DNA of 7,453 nucleotides, taken from NCBI GenBank assembly GCA_947472965.1, contig CANJEF010000056.1, positions 1-7,453 of the forward strand, written 5' to 3'. The notes under the pieces were generated by a model, which was not told where the DNA came from, searched no databases, and saw only the letters and a program-made list of their open reading frames with translations. Positions within the stretch are counted from its first letter, which is position 1. Each line of letters opens with the position of its first letter. Source of the stretch: Sphingobacteriales bacterium (lineage in GTDB: Bacteria > Bacteroidota > Bacteroidia > Chitinophagales > Chitinophagaceae). The position numbers and the translations under genes are program-made. Below are positions 1-6,364 of this stretch, in pieces.

Positions 1-860
1 AACTTGACATTCACAAGAATATTCCTGAATTGTTACTTGACAACACAGACAGGAACAGAACATCACCATTTGCATTTACTGGAAATAAATTTGAATTCCG
101 TGCGGTTGGATCTTCTGCCAACTGTGGATATAACATGACCGTATTAAATACGATCATGGCTGAAACGCTAACATCATTCAAAACAGAAGTTGATGCGCTG
201 ATAGAAAAGGGAGATAAAAAAGAATTAGCCATCATGCAAGTGATCAAAAATTATATCACTTCATCTAAAAAGATATTGTTTGAAGGTGATGGATACAGTG
301 AGGAATGGGAAAAAGAAGCAGAAAGAAGAGGACTTCCAAACGTCAAAACAACACCACTTGCGCTTGATGCATTAATAACCAAAAAGGCGAAAGACCTTTT
401 TACAAAACACAAGATTCTTTCTCATTCAGAACTTGAGGCCCGTCACGAAATCGAATTGGAAAAATACATCAAGTACGTTCAAATTGAAGGACGTGTAATT
501 GGTGACTTGTCTGGCAACCACATTCTACCAGCAGCCATCCGCTATCAAAATGTATTGATTAACAATATAAAGGGACTGAAAGACCTAGGATTAAAAGCTG
601 AATCTTATAATGCGCAGTTGAATGTATTAAACGAAATTTCAGAACATATCAACAATGTTCAAGTTCTTTCAGGAAAAATGACAGAGGCTAGAAAGGATGC
701 AAATACAATTGCATCATCAAGAGAAAAGGCAATCGCTTATTGCGAAAAAGTAAAACCGTTCTTCGATGAAATCAGGTATTCCGTTGATAAACTGGAATTA
801 CTGGTTGACGACTCAGAATGGGAACTTCCAAAATACAGAGAGCTTCTGTTCCTTCGCTAA
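1..860 (+). CDS. glnN: Glutamine synthetase type III, C-terminal part (5' end outside window)
   Basis: This is the C-terminal 285 residues of a GSIII enzyme, which condenses glutamate and ammonia to glutamine using ATP in the cytoplasm. The reading frame is open from base 3 with no in-frame start before a TTG at 30, so the gene begins to the left. The visible part starts inside the catalytic domain: residues 17-33 hold RNRTSPFAF followed by GNKFEFR, whose Arg19, Glu31 and Arg33 match the conserved nucleotide/glutamate-site region of glutamine synthetases. The remaining ~240 residues are the long, Lys/Glu-rich, mostly helical C-terminal extension that is characteristic of GSIII and absent from GSI and GSII. 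GSIII proteins are about 700-730 residues, so roughly 60% is missing. The stop is TAA, and a terminator follows 24 bp later. Nothing in the visible part looks broken. The GSIII assignment is firm; the symbol glnN is the usual family name. Confidence 0.93.
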   Translation, partial: LDIHKNIPELLLDNTDRNRTSPFAFTGNKFEFRAVGSSANCGYNMTVLNTIMAETLTSFKTEVDALIEKGDKKELAIMQVIKNYITSSKKILFEGDGYSEEWEKEAERRGLPNVKTTPLALDALITKKAKDLFTKHKILSHSELEARHEIELEKYIKYVQIEGRVIGDLSGNHILPAAIRYQNVLINNIKGLKDLGLKAESYNAQLNVLNEISEHINNVQVLSGKMTEARKDANTIASSREKAIAYCEKVKPFFDEIRYSVDKLELLVDDSEWELPKYRELLFLR

Positions 861-884
861 ACAAAATCGTTAAGATGAATAATA

Positions 885-916
885 AAAATCCCGCATCAAA
901 AAAGATGTGGGATTTT
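885..916. terminator. Bidirectional terminator between glnN and the sulfatase gene
   Basis: A 13-bp stem (885-897 with 904-916, one G-T wobble) encloses a six-A loop. The stem core is ATCCCGCATC paired with GATGTGGGAT, flanked by A runs on the left and T runs on the right. Reading either strand, the hairpin is followed by a T-rich tract, so it can end the glutamine synthetase transcript on the plus strand and the sulfatase transcript on the minus strand, whose stop lies 33 bp away. Confidence 0.85.
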
Positions 917-948
917 ATATTACAAGTAACTCTAACTGATTTTACTAA

Positions 949-2427
949 TTAACGTCTGACCTTAGGATCAACAAAATCCCACTCTAATAAATGGGAGTGC
1001 ACATGCTCACGTTTTGCTATCGAAATCATCTTATTGATTATTTCATCATTAAATTCAGCAACGTTGGTTTGCTCTTGCGGATCTGCTGCAAGATTATATA
1101 ACTCCCAGCTTGCCGAAGGATCTTTTCGTATATTTTTTCTGACCCCTTTCCAATTTCCAATTCTTACAGCAACCTGTCCACCATTTTCTGGATACTCAAA
1201 ATATAAAAAATCATGTGCTGCCTGTTTTGCAGTATTGCCCATCAAAATAGGCACAAGTGAAATACCATCCGTTTTTGGCACAGGATTTCCTGTGAGTTCC
1301 GCGAATGTCGGCATCATATCATACTGAACAGAAAGATGACTGCTACTAGCATTAGCGGGTATTTTTCCTGGCCATCTGGCAATGAATGGCACTTTAATTC
1401 CACCTTCATATAAGTCCATTTTTAAGCCCCGCAGGCCTGATACACTATTGAAAAACTTAGTATCTACACCAGCAGAAAAGGTTGCACCATTGTCACTTGA
1501 AAACATTATTATGGTATTTTGATCAAGACCCAAAGCTTTAACCTTATCCATAATTAATCCAACTTGATCATCGAGATAAGTTATCATTGCTGCATAAGTA
1601 GCACGCGGATACTTTGTAGCCGCATATCCTTTTTGACCATAATAAATCTTTTCGTCAAACTGCCCCACATATTTATTTACAACAGAATCAGGTGCCTGAA
1701 GTGAAAGATGTGGAATCGTATAGGGCAAGTAAAGGAAGAATGGCTTACTTCTATTTTTATCAATGAAAGCAATTGCTTTCTTTGTCATTTTTTGGGGTGC
1801 ATATTCCTTTCCTTTATAATATTCAAAATCTTCTTCTGTTGCATGAAGTGTATCTTGAATGGGCAGATGAACATTGATGTAGGAATTGTTCAAAGAATCC
1901 CATTTATCATTTTCCCATAAATGTGTTGGGTAATGATTGTGTGCTTGCTTTTGATCAAGGTATCCATAATAATAATCAAAGCCATGATTGAGTGGACTGC
2001 CCGTAGTTCCAGTAACTCCCATTCCCCATTTCCCAACCAAGGCAGTTGCATAGCCCCTTTCCTTGAGCATTTTTGCAATGGTATATGCCCCTTCATGAAG
2101 TGGCATCTGTCCGCCCTCCTCTTCATCCTTGTATCCACCCATCTCATAATTACCCCTTATGTATGAATGACCGGAATGTTTTCCAGTCATGAGCATGCAA
2201 CGGGAAGGGGCACATACTGGAGCACCGGCATAATGTTGCGTAAAGCGCATCCCCTCTTTGGCCATTCTGTCGAGGTTGGGTGTCTTTATGACTGATTGGC
2301 CATAAGCACCTAGTTCACCGTAGCCTAAGTCGTCGGCATAAATATAAATGATATTGGGTTTTTCTCTTTGGGCACATAGAGAGAAAGATCCAAACAAAAA
2401 AAAGGAAAGCATGAAGATGATTTTCAT
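949..2427 (-). CDS. Secreted formylglycine-dependent sulfatase (arylsulfatase family, S1)
   Basis: This is a 492-residue hydrolase that removes sulfate esters, probably from a glycan or aryl sulfate, after export. An N-terminal signal peptide (Lys2, hydrophobic core 3-17, likely cut after SLCA at residue 19) sends it to the periplasm or outside. The cysteine before that site does not fit a lipobox. The mature protein begins with the sulfatase core PNIIYIYADDLGYG. Visible active-site residues are Asp32/Asp33 (calcium), Cys72 in CAPSR (the cysteine converted to formylglycine) with Arg76, Lys133 in GKWGMG, His240 in IPHL, Asp312/Asn313 in SSDNGA, and Lys336 before LYEGG. All expected ligands are present, so it should be active once matured by a formylglycine-generating enzyme, which is not in this window. 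I chose the ATG at 2427 over an in-frame TTG two codons earlier; no Shine-Dalgarno is visible. It lies 67 bp behind accC with no hairpin between, and only a weak promoter-like TAATTTAA. No SusC/SusD or glycosidase neighbours indicate a substrate. Confidence 0.93.
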   Translation of the reverse strand: MKIIFMLSFFLFGSFSLCAQREKPNIIYIYADDLGYGELGAYGQSVIKTPNLDRMAKEGMRFTQHYAGAPVCAPSRCMLMTGKHSGHSYIRGNYEMGGYKDEEEGGQMPLHEGAYTIAKMLKERGYATALVGKWGMGVTGTTGSPLNHGFDYYYGYLDQKQAHNHYPTHLWENDKWDSLNNSYINVHLPIQDTLHATEEDFEYYKGKEYAPQKMTKKAIAFIDKNRSKPFFLYLPYTIPHLSLQAPDSVVNKYVGQFDEKIYYGQKGYAATKYPRATYAAMITYLDDQVGLIMDKVKALGLDQNTIIMFSSDNGATFSAGVDTKFFNSVSGLRGLKMDLYEGGIKVPFIARWPGKIPANASSSHLSVQYDMMPTFAELTGNPVPKTDGISLVPILMGNTAKQAAHDFLYFEYPENGGQVAVRIGNWKGVRKNIRKDPSASWELYNLAADPQEQTNVAEFNDEIINKMISIAKREHVHSHLLEWDFVDPKVRR

Positions 2428-2494
2428 ATCCAAGCAGTTTGATTGAAAAAAACTTAAATTAAACTTGGCGATTGAATAGAAACCAATACAGATA

Positions 2495-3853
2495 TTACTT
2501 GATCTTGAAAGTTTCTAAAAACTTTGTTGTGAAATTACCCTTGATGAAATCTTCGTTTTTCATCAGCTGTTGATGGAATGGAATGGTTGTCTTCACCCCT
2601 TCAATTACATACTCACTCAAGGCCCTGCTCATGGTATCGATTGCTTCCTTCCGCGTTCTGGCAACAGCGATTATTTTTGCAATCATTGAATCATAATAAG
2701 GGGGAATTACATAGCCGGCATAAACATGGGAATCGATTCTGATTCCGTGACCACCTGGCTGGTGTAACACTGTTATTTTACCTGGACTAGGTCTAAAGTC
2801 GTTATGAGGATCTTCGGCATTGATTCGGCACTCAATGGCATGCATTTCAGGGTGGTAATGCCTTCCTGAAATTGGCTCACCCGCAGCAATTTTGATTTGT
2901 TCTTTGATGAGGTCGAAGTTGGTAACTTCTTCTGTAACACAATGCTCAACTTGGATACGTGTATTCATTTCCATGAAATAAAAATCCCTGTTCTTATCAA
3001 CCAGAAATTCGATGGTGCCCACACTTTCGTAGTTGATGGCTTGAGCAGCTTTAACAGCAGCAGCTCCCATTCTTTCACGCAACTCATCTGTCATGAACGG
3101 TGAAGGAGACTCTTCAACAAGTTTTTGGTGACGCCTTTGAATGGAGCAATCACGTTCACTCATATGACAAACCTTTCCATAACGGTCTCCTGCAACTTGG
3201 ATTTCAATATGCCTTGGCTCTTCCACAAATTTTTCCAAATACACCCCATCATTTTTAAATGATGCAAGAGCCTCTGATCGGGCATTATCGTATGCCTTTT
3301 CCAATTCGTTCTCAGCCCAAACAACACGCATACCCTTTCCACCGCCACCGGCAGTTGCCTTAAGAATAACAGGATAACCAATTTCTTTTGCGATACCCTT
3401 TGCCTCATCAACGGAATTCAACAAACCCCCACTACCAGGCACCACTGGAACACCTGCTTTGATCATGGTTTCTTTAGCAGTAATTTTATCCCCCATAGAC
3501 CTGATCTGGTCGGGTGTCGGACCGATAAATTTTATACCAGATTCATTACAAATCTCTGCAAATCGTGCATTTTCTGCCAGAAAACCATAGCCAGGATGAA
3601 CTGCATCCGCATTGGTTATTTCCATGGCGGCCATCAAATGTGGAATGTTCAAATATGAATCGCTACTGGATGGCTTGCCAATGCAAACAGCTTCATCAGC
3701 AAATTTTACGTGAAGGCTGTCCTTATCTGCAGTAGAATAGACTGCCACTGTTTTGATTCCCATCTCTTTGCAAGTTCTGATTACCCTTAGGGCAATCTCA
3801 CCACGGTTTGCAATGAGAATTTTATTGAAACTATGCTTCGTATCTTTTGTCAT
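2495..3853 (-). CDS. accC: Biotin carboxylase subunit of acetyl-CoA carboxylase
   Basis: AccC uses ATP and bicarbonate to carboxylate the biotin on AccB, the first half-reaction of malonyl-CoA formation for fatty-acid synthesis. The protein has 452 residues, close to the family's ~450, so it is a stand-alone subunit and not a fused acyl-CoA or pyruvate carboxylase. The order is an N-terminal biotin-carboxylase domain ([13 protein letters not shown], 11-23), the ATP-grasp domain with the glycine-rich loop GGGGKG (169-174), [12 protein letters not shown] (233-244), the metal/catalytic [11 protein letters not shown] (294-304), then the C-terminal domain with CRINAEDP (342-349; Arg343 matches E. 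coli Arg338) and [13 protein letters not shown]. Lys123, Lys165, Lys244, Glu282, Glu295, Asn297 and Arg299 are in place. One oddity is Cys305 where the well-known motif reads EHPVTE. The ATG at 3853 has no clear Shine-Dalgarno. The gene follows accB by 39 bp on the same strand, so the two are almost certainly co-transcribed. The carboxyltransferase genes are not in view. Confidence 0.97.
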   Translation of the reverse strand: MTKDTKHSFNKILIANRGEIALRVIRTCKEMGIKTVAVYSTADKDSLHVKFADEAVCIGKPSSSDSYLNIPHLMAAMEITNADAVHPGYGFLAENARFAEICNESGIKFIGPTPDQIRSMGDKITAKETMIKAGVPVVPGSGGLLNSVDEAKGIAKEIGYPVILKATAGGGGKGMRVVWAENELEKAYDNARSEALASFKNDGVYLEKFVEEPRHIEIQVAGDRYGKVCHMSERDCSIQRRHQKLVEESPSPFMTDELRERMGAAAVKAAQAINYESVGTIEFLVDKNRDFYFMEMNTRIQVEHCVTEEVTNFDLIKEQIKIAAGEPISGRHYHPEMHAIECRINAEDPHNDFRPSPGKITVLHQPGGHGIRIDSHVYAGYVIPPYYDSMIAKIIAVARTRKEAIDTMSRALSEYVIEGVKTTIPFHQQLMKNEDFIKGNFTTKFLETFKIK

Positions 3854-3892
3854 GAAATTATGTTGAAGTTAAAACTGGAACCTAAAACCTTT

Positions 3893-4378
3893 CTAATAAG
3901 GCTCCACCATAAACAGCGGTTGGTCGAATTCGACAGGCATTGAATCTTGAACCAGGATTTTTACAATTTTACCTGAAACTTCACTTTCAATCTCATTGAA
4001 AAGTTTCATTGCCTCGATGATACAAACCACTTTACCCTCCTTAACATCGTCGCCTTCCTCAACAAAATTTACTTTGTCGGGTGATGGTCTGCGGTAGAAT
4101 GTTCCAATCATTGGGCTTTTGATTGTAATCAGGTTACTTACCTCCTTGGATTGAGTACTGCCAGAGGAGGGTGCAGCACCACCTTGATCAGAGGCTGCTT
4201 GCAATTGTGGTTGAACGGGGGCAGCCATGTTAACCATTTGAGGAATTTGTGAACCCGTTATATATTTATCCTCTTTTTGACGAATGGTAATTTTAAATTC
4301 TTTTTCTTCTATGGAGAGCTCGCTGATGTTTGATTTGTTGACCATTTTTACCAGGTCCTGAATCTGTTTTAAATCCAT
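3893..4378 (-). CDS. accB: Biotin carboxyl carrier protein of acetyl-CoA carboxylase
   Basis: AccB (BCCP) carries the covalently bound biotin that shuttles CO2 from AccC to the carboxyltransferase. The 161-residue length is typical. Residues 1-35 form the usual N-terminal segment (MDLKQIQDLVKMVNKSNISE, then a beta-strand pair). A flexible linker rich in Ala, Pro, Gln and Ser spans about 43-80. The biotinyl domain (about 83-160) starts at ITIKSPMIGTFYRRPSPD and carries EAMKLFNEIESE, with Lys125 as the biotinylation site. The motif reads MKLFN instead of the E. coli MKMMN, which still fits biotin ligase recognition. The protein ends in PLFMVEPY. The ATG at 4378 gives the expected N terminus; no Shine-Dalgarno is seen. 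It is the first gene of an accB-accC operon, with a promoter-like TAAATTTG about 60 bp upstream and the efp terminator upstream of that. accBC next to efp is a gene order found in many bacteria. Confidence 0.96.
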   Translation of the reverse strand: MDLKQIQDLVKMVNKSNISELSIEEKEFKITIRQKEDKYITGSQIPQMVNMAAPVQPQLQAASDQGGAAPSSGSTQSKEVSNLITIKSPMIGTFYRRPSPDKVNFVEEGDDVKEGKVVCIIEAMKLFNEIESEVSGKIVKILVQDSMPVEFDQPLFMVEPY

Positions 4379-4437
4379 ATGAATTGTAAATTTTAAGATT
4401 TATGGAGGATAAAGGTGCGGTAAAATTGCATGTTGAC

Positions 4438-4445
4438 CAAATTTA
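4438..4445 (-). promoter_or_regulatory. Candidate -7 box of the accB promoter
   Basis: Read on the minus strand this is TAAATTTG, a full match to the Bacteroidota -7 form TAnnTTTG. It sits about 60 bp before the accB start and just after the efp terminator, where a promoter for accBC is expected. No clear TTG-type -33 box is seen at the right distance; that region is only a T run from the terminator, so the call is tentative. The box overlaps a 12-bp palindrome (4439-4450). Confidence 0.45.
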
Positions 4446-4470
4446 AATTTCCTCATTTTTGTATAAAAAA

Positions 4471-4496
4471 GCCCCGAAATCGTTAAATTTCGGGGC
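4471..4496 (-). terminator. Intrinsic terminator of efp
   Basis: A perfect 10-bp stem (GCCCCGAAAT, 4471-4480, with 4487-4496) closes a six-base loop. On the minus strand the GC-rich hairpin is followed at once by six T residues, the classic form. It lies 34 bp past the efp stop codon and upstream of accB, so it separates efp from the accBC operon. Confidence 0.92.
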
Positions 4497-4530
4497 AAAA
4501 TGAGCTAAAAACGCTTAAAAAAACAAAAAA

Positions 4531-5097
4531 TCACTCTTTAACCCTTTCGATATATTCTCCCGTTTTTGTATTGATTCGGATCAAGTCCCCTTCGTTTACA
4601 AACAAAGGAACCATTACAGTGGCGCCTGTTTCAACAGTACACGGCTTTAATGTTCTCGTAGCAGTATCACCCCTTAAGCCAGGCTCGGAATAGGTAACCT
4701 TAGAAACAATCTTATCGGGAAGTTCAACACTCATGGGAAGTTCTGTTTCGGTATTAATTAACACAGAAACTTCCTGACCATCTACTAGAAATTGAGGTGC
4801 GTCAACCATCGTCTCCAAAACGGAGATTTGTTCAAAGGTTTCACTATCCATAAAACTATACCCAGTTTCATCCTTATATAAGTACTGATATGATTTGCGC
4901 TCAACGCGAACGGGAAAAATGGTATCCCCACTGTTCCAGGTCTTTTCAATACTACGTGAATTATCAAGTCCCTTTAATTTGGCCCATACTTTTGCTGCAG
5001 CCCGTGCGGTTTTATTTTCTCCAAATTCTACAACTGTATAAAGACTTCCATCCAATTTAAGGATCATGCCTCTTGATATGTCTGATGTATTTGCCAT
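4531..5097 (-). CDS. efp: Translation elongation factor P
   Basis: EF-P binds ribosomes stalled at consecutive prolines, between the P and E sites, and promotes peptide-bond formation. The 188-residue length matches the family (E. coli 188). Three domains are visible: a KOW-like N-terminal barrel (about 1-65, beginning TSDISRGMILKLDG), a middle OB domain (about 66-128, with SFMDSETFEQ) and a C-terminal OB domain (about 129-188) carrying the signature around GDTATRTLKP to VMVPLFVNEGD and ending GEYIERVKE. The signature has Cys (KPC) where Ala is usual. The loop that normally presents a modified Lys or Arg in a PGKG/PGRG tip instead reads FGENKTARAAAKVWAKL (25-41), with no proline and about two extra residues. 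The ATG at 5097 is preferred to an upstream in-frame ATG at 5172: it gives the standard EF-P N terminus, and a strong promoter match (5114-5143) lies inside the would-be extension. The gene is transcribed alone. Confidence 0.95.
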   Translation of the reverse strand: MANTSDISRGMILKLDGSLYTVVEFGENKTARAAAKVWAKLKGLDNSRSIEKTWNSGDTIFPVRVERKSYQYLYKDETGYSFMDSETFEQISVLETMVDAPQFLVDGQEVSVLINTETELPMSVELPDKIVSKVTYSEPGLRGDTATRTLKPCTVETGATVMVPLFVNEGDLIRINTKTGEYIERVKE

Positions 5098-5113
5098 ATT
5101 AATAATTGAGGGG

Positions 5114-5143
5114 CAAAGGTAAAAGAAAAAAACCCGTAACAAA
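5114..5143 (-). promoter_or_regulatory. efp promoter (Bacteroidota -33/-7 type)
   Basis: On the minus strand TTTG (5143-5140) is followed after 18 bp by TACCTTTG (5121-5114), a full match to TAnnTTTG at close to the expected spacing for the Bacteroidota housekeeping sigma factor. Transcription should begin a few bases further on, leaving a leader of only about 10-13 nt before the ATG at 5097. The position also argues against the longer upstream efp reading frame. Confidence 0.7.
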
Positions 5144-5191
5144 CCATCTTTGGCGATTTCGACCAAATTCAATGAAATGATGAAATATTTT

Positions 5192-5221
5192 CCTTTTTAA
5201 GCGCATTCAAACCTTTTTAAG
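5192..5221 (+). repeat. 10-bp direct repeat upstream of the mdh -7 box
   Basis: CCTTTTTAAG occurs exactly at 5192-5201 and again at 5212-5221, a 20-bp start-to-start spacing (about two helical turns). The second copy ends 4 bp before the mdh -7-like box, so it would lie where sigma or an activator contacts DNA. Whether it is an operator is inference; the unit is A/T-rich, which raises the odds of chance recurrence. Confidence 0.6.
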
Positions 5222-5225
5222 ACGT

Positions 5226-5233
5226 TAACTTTG
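5226..5233 (+). promoter_or_regulatory. Candidate -7 box of the mdh promoter
   Basis: TAACTTTG fully matches the Bacteroidota -7 form TAnnTTTG and lies 35 bp before the mdh ATG, giving a leader of roughly 30 nt. No TTG -33 element is seen 18-23 bp upstream, where the direct repeat CCTTTTTAAG lies instead. The promoter may therefore be activator-dependent, or the call may be wrong. Confidence 0.5.
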
Positions 5234-5268
5234 CGCAAAATTATTTTTTAAATCCACAAATTATCATC

Positions 5269-6192
5269 ATGAAAGTAACTGTTGTAGGGGCTGGAGCAGT
5301 AGGAGCAACCACTGCCGATAATATTGCCCGTGCTGGAATATGCACTGAACTTGTTCTATTGGATATCAAAGAAGGACTTGCTGAAGGAAAGGCTCAGGAT
5401 ATGCAACAGACAGCAGCATTGCTGGGATTTGACACCATCATTACAGGATCAACCAACGATTACAGCAAAACCGCAAACAGTGAAGTAGTGGTTATCACCT
5501 CAGGAATTCCACGTAAACCTGGCATGACAAGAGAAGAATTGATTGGAACCAATGCAGGTATCGTGAAAACAGTATGCGAAAATATTTTAAAACATTCTCC
5601 CAACACGATCATTATTGTTGTTAGCAACCCGATGGATACCATGACATATCTAGCCTTGAAATCAACCGGATTACCTAAAAACAGAATTATTGGGATGGGT
5701 GGAACATTGGACAGCAGCAGGTTTAAGTACCAGCTTAGCCAACATCTGCAATGTAGCGCAAGCGACCTGAACGCAATTGTTATTGGAGGACACGGTGATA
5801 CAACCATGATTCCACTAATAAGCAAAGCCACTTGGAACAGCATCCCCGTAAGTCAACTCCTAAGTGCTGAACAACAGGAAAAAATTGTTGCCGATACGAT
5901 GGTTGGAGGCGCTACCTTAACAAAACTAATCGGTACTTCTGCATGGTATGCGCCAGGTGCGGCCGGAGCTGCGTTGGTTAAAAGTATTCTTAGGGACGAA
6001 AAGAAACTCTTCACTTGCTGCGTAGCACTTGACGGTGAATATGGACAAAAGGACATCTGTCTCGGCGTTCCTGTTACCATCGGTAAAAATGGCTGGGAAA
6101 AAATCATACCAATTGACCTATCAGCCTCTGAAAAGGATGCATTTGAAAAAAGTGCTGCTGCGGTGAGATCGATGAATGAAGTGCTGGGATAA
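5269..6192 (+). CDS. mdh: NAD-dependent malate dehydrogenase (LDH-like type)
   Basis: Mdh interconverts malate and oxaloacetate with NAD in the cytoplasm, in the TCA cycle. The 307 residues fit the lactate/malate dehydrogenase family of ~310. The Rossmann fold opens with VVGAGAVGAT (Gly7, Gly9, Gly12), and Asp32 at the end of the second strand (LLDIKEG) selects NAD over NADP. The substrate loop IPRKPGMTREEL (80-91) has Arg82 and Arg88; Arg at the first position is the mark of malate rather than lactate dehydrogenases, which have Gln there. Further conserved sites are Asn120 (SNPMD), Asp148 and Arg151 (TLDSSRF) and the catalytic His175 in GGHGD. The ATG at 5269 gives the standard short N terminus directly before the Rossmann strand. 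The gene is divergent from efp, appears to be a single-gene unit, and ends at a strong hairpin. No truncation or missing key residue is seen. Confidence 0.95.
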   Translation: MKVTVVGAGAVGATTADNIARAGICTELVLLDIKEGLAEGKAQDMQQTAALLGFDTIITGSTNDYSKTANSEVVVITSGIPRKPGMTREELIGTNAGIVKTVCENILKHSPNTIIIVVSNPMDTMTYLALKSTGLPKNRIIGMGGTLDSSRFKYQLSQHLQCSASDLNAIVIGGHGDTTMIPLISKATWNSIPVSQLLSAEQQEKIVADTMVGGATLTKLIGTSAWYAPGAAGAALVKSILRDEKKLFTCCVALDGEYGQKDICLGVPVTIGKNGWEKIIPIDLSASEKDAFEKSAAAVRSMNEVLG

Positions 6193-6218
6193 ACGGACGC
6201 AATAACAAATCATATAAT

Positions 6219-6264
6219 AAAAGTGAAGGAACATACAGTACAACCTGTAAACACCTTCACTTTT
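6219..6264. terminator. Long bidirectional terminator between mdh and the MFS gene
   Basis: A perfect 11-bp outer stem (AAAAGTGAAGG at 6219-6229 with CCTTCACTTTT at 6254-6264) surrounds a second 5-bp stem (TACAG 6234-6238 with CTGTA 6245-6249). A symmetric AACA/AACA internal loop separates the two, and a six-base apical loop caps the inner stem. The plus strand continues with T and TTTAATT-like sequence, and the minus strand with TTATTATATG-like sequence, so it can serve both convergent genes. It starts 26 bp past the mdh stop and about 86 bp past the MFS stop. Confidence 0.85.
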
Positions 6265-6364
6265 TTAATTTGGAATAGATGCAACTCAGAGGAATAAAAA
6301 GAAACCCTGAAACCACTATAATTACACCCGAGATGGTTAGCTGAATGTTCCTACTCTTCAACAA
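6257..6364 (-). CDS. Possible small membrane peptide (hypothetical, 35 aa)
   Basis: A short minus-strand frame overlaps the last bases of the MFS gene in a different frame. Starting from TTG at 6364, it would encode LKSRNIQLTISG, then VIIVVSGFLFIPLSCIYS, then KLKK and TGA. That is one 18-20 residue hydrophobic segment with basic residues on both sides, the form of a single-pass membrane peptide. AAGGA lies 8 bp before the TTG, but no ATG exists in the frame and the stop codon falls inside the terminator stem. I do not recognise the sequence. It could equally be chance coding in A/T-rich spacer DNA; this is a low-confidence call kept so that it can be checked. Confidence 0.2.
   Translation of the reverse strand: MLKSRNIQLTISGVIIVVSGFLFIPLSCIYSKLKK

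Noticed and set aside
30..860. Treating the TTG at 30 as the start of the glutamine synthetase gene
   Set aside because: The frame is open to the left edge and the protein there is mid-catalytic-domain; it is a partial gene, not a 276-residue protein.
1890..2166. Overlapping open frames on both strands inside the sulfatase gene, and similar ones inside accC, efp, mdh and the MFS gene
   Set aside because: They lie wholly within well-supported genes in other frames and show no recognisable domain; they are coding shadows.
2428..2433. TTG start giving the sulfatase two extra residues
   Set aside because: An ATG follows two codons later and gives a normal signal peptide with Lys2; there is no Shine-Dalgarno favouring the TTG.
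2448..2465. AAGTTT repeated on the minus strand ahead of the sulfatase gene
   Set aside because: A six-base A/T-rich repeat in spacer DNA is expected by chance, and it lacks dyad symmetry or an adjoining good promoter.
5098..5172. 25-residue N-terminal extension of EF-P from an upstream ATG
   Set aside because: The family starts at the later ATG, and the extension region contains the efp promoter match.
5098..5268. Riboswitch, tRNA or small RNA in the efp-mdh spacer, the largest gap
   Set aside because: No cloverleaf, conserved riboswitch core or terminator-like hairpin is visible; the space is explained by two divergent promoters and a direct repeat.
6279..6344. Plus-strand mini-frame of about 21 codons (starting MQLRGIKRN) downstream of the mdh terminator
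   Set aside because: It lies beyond the terminator with no promoter or Shine-Dalgarno, is very short, and resembles nothing known to me.
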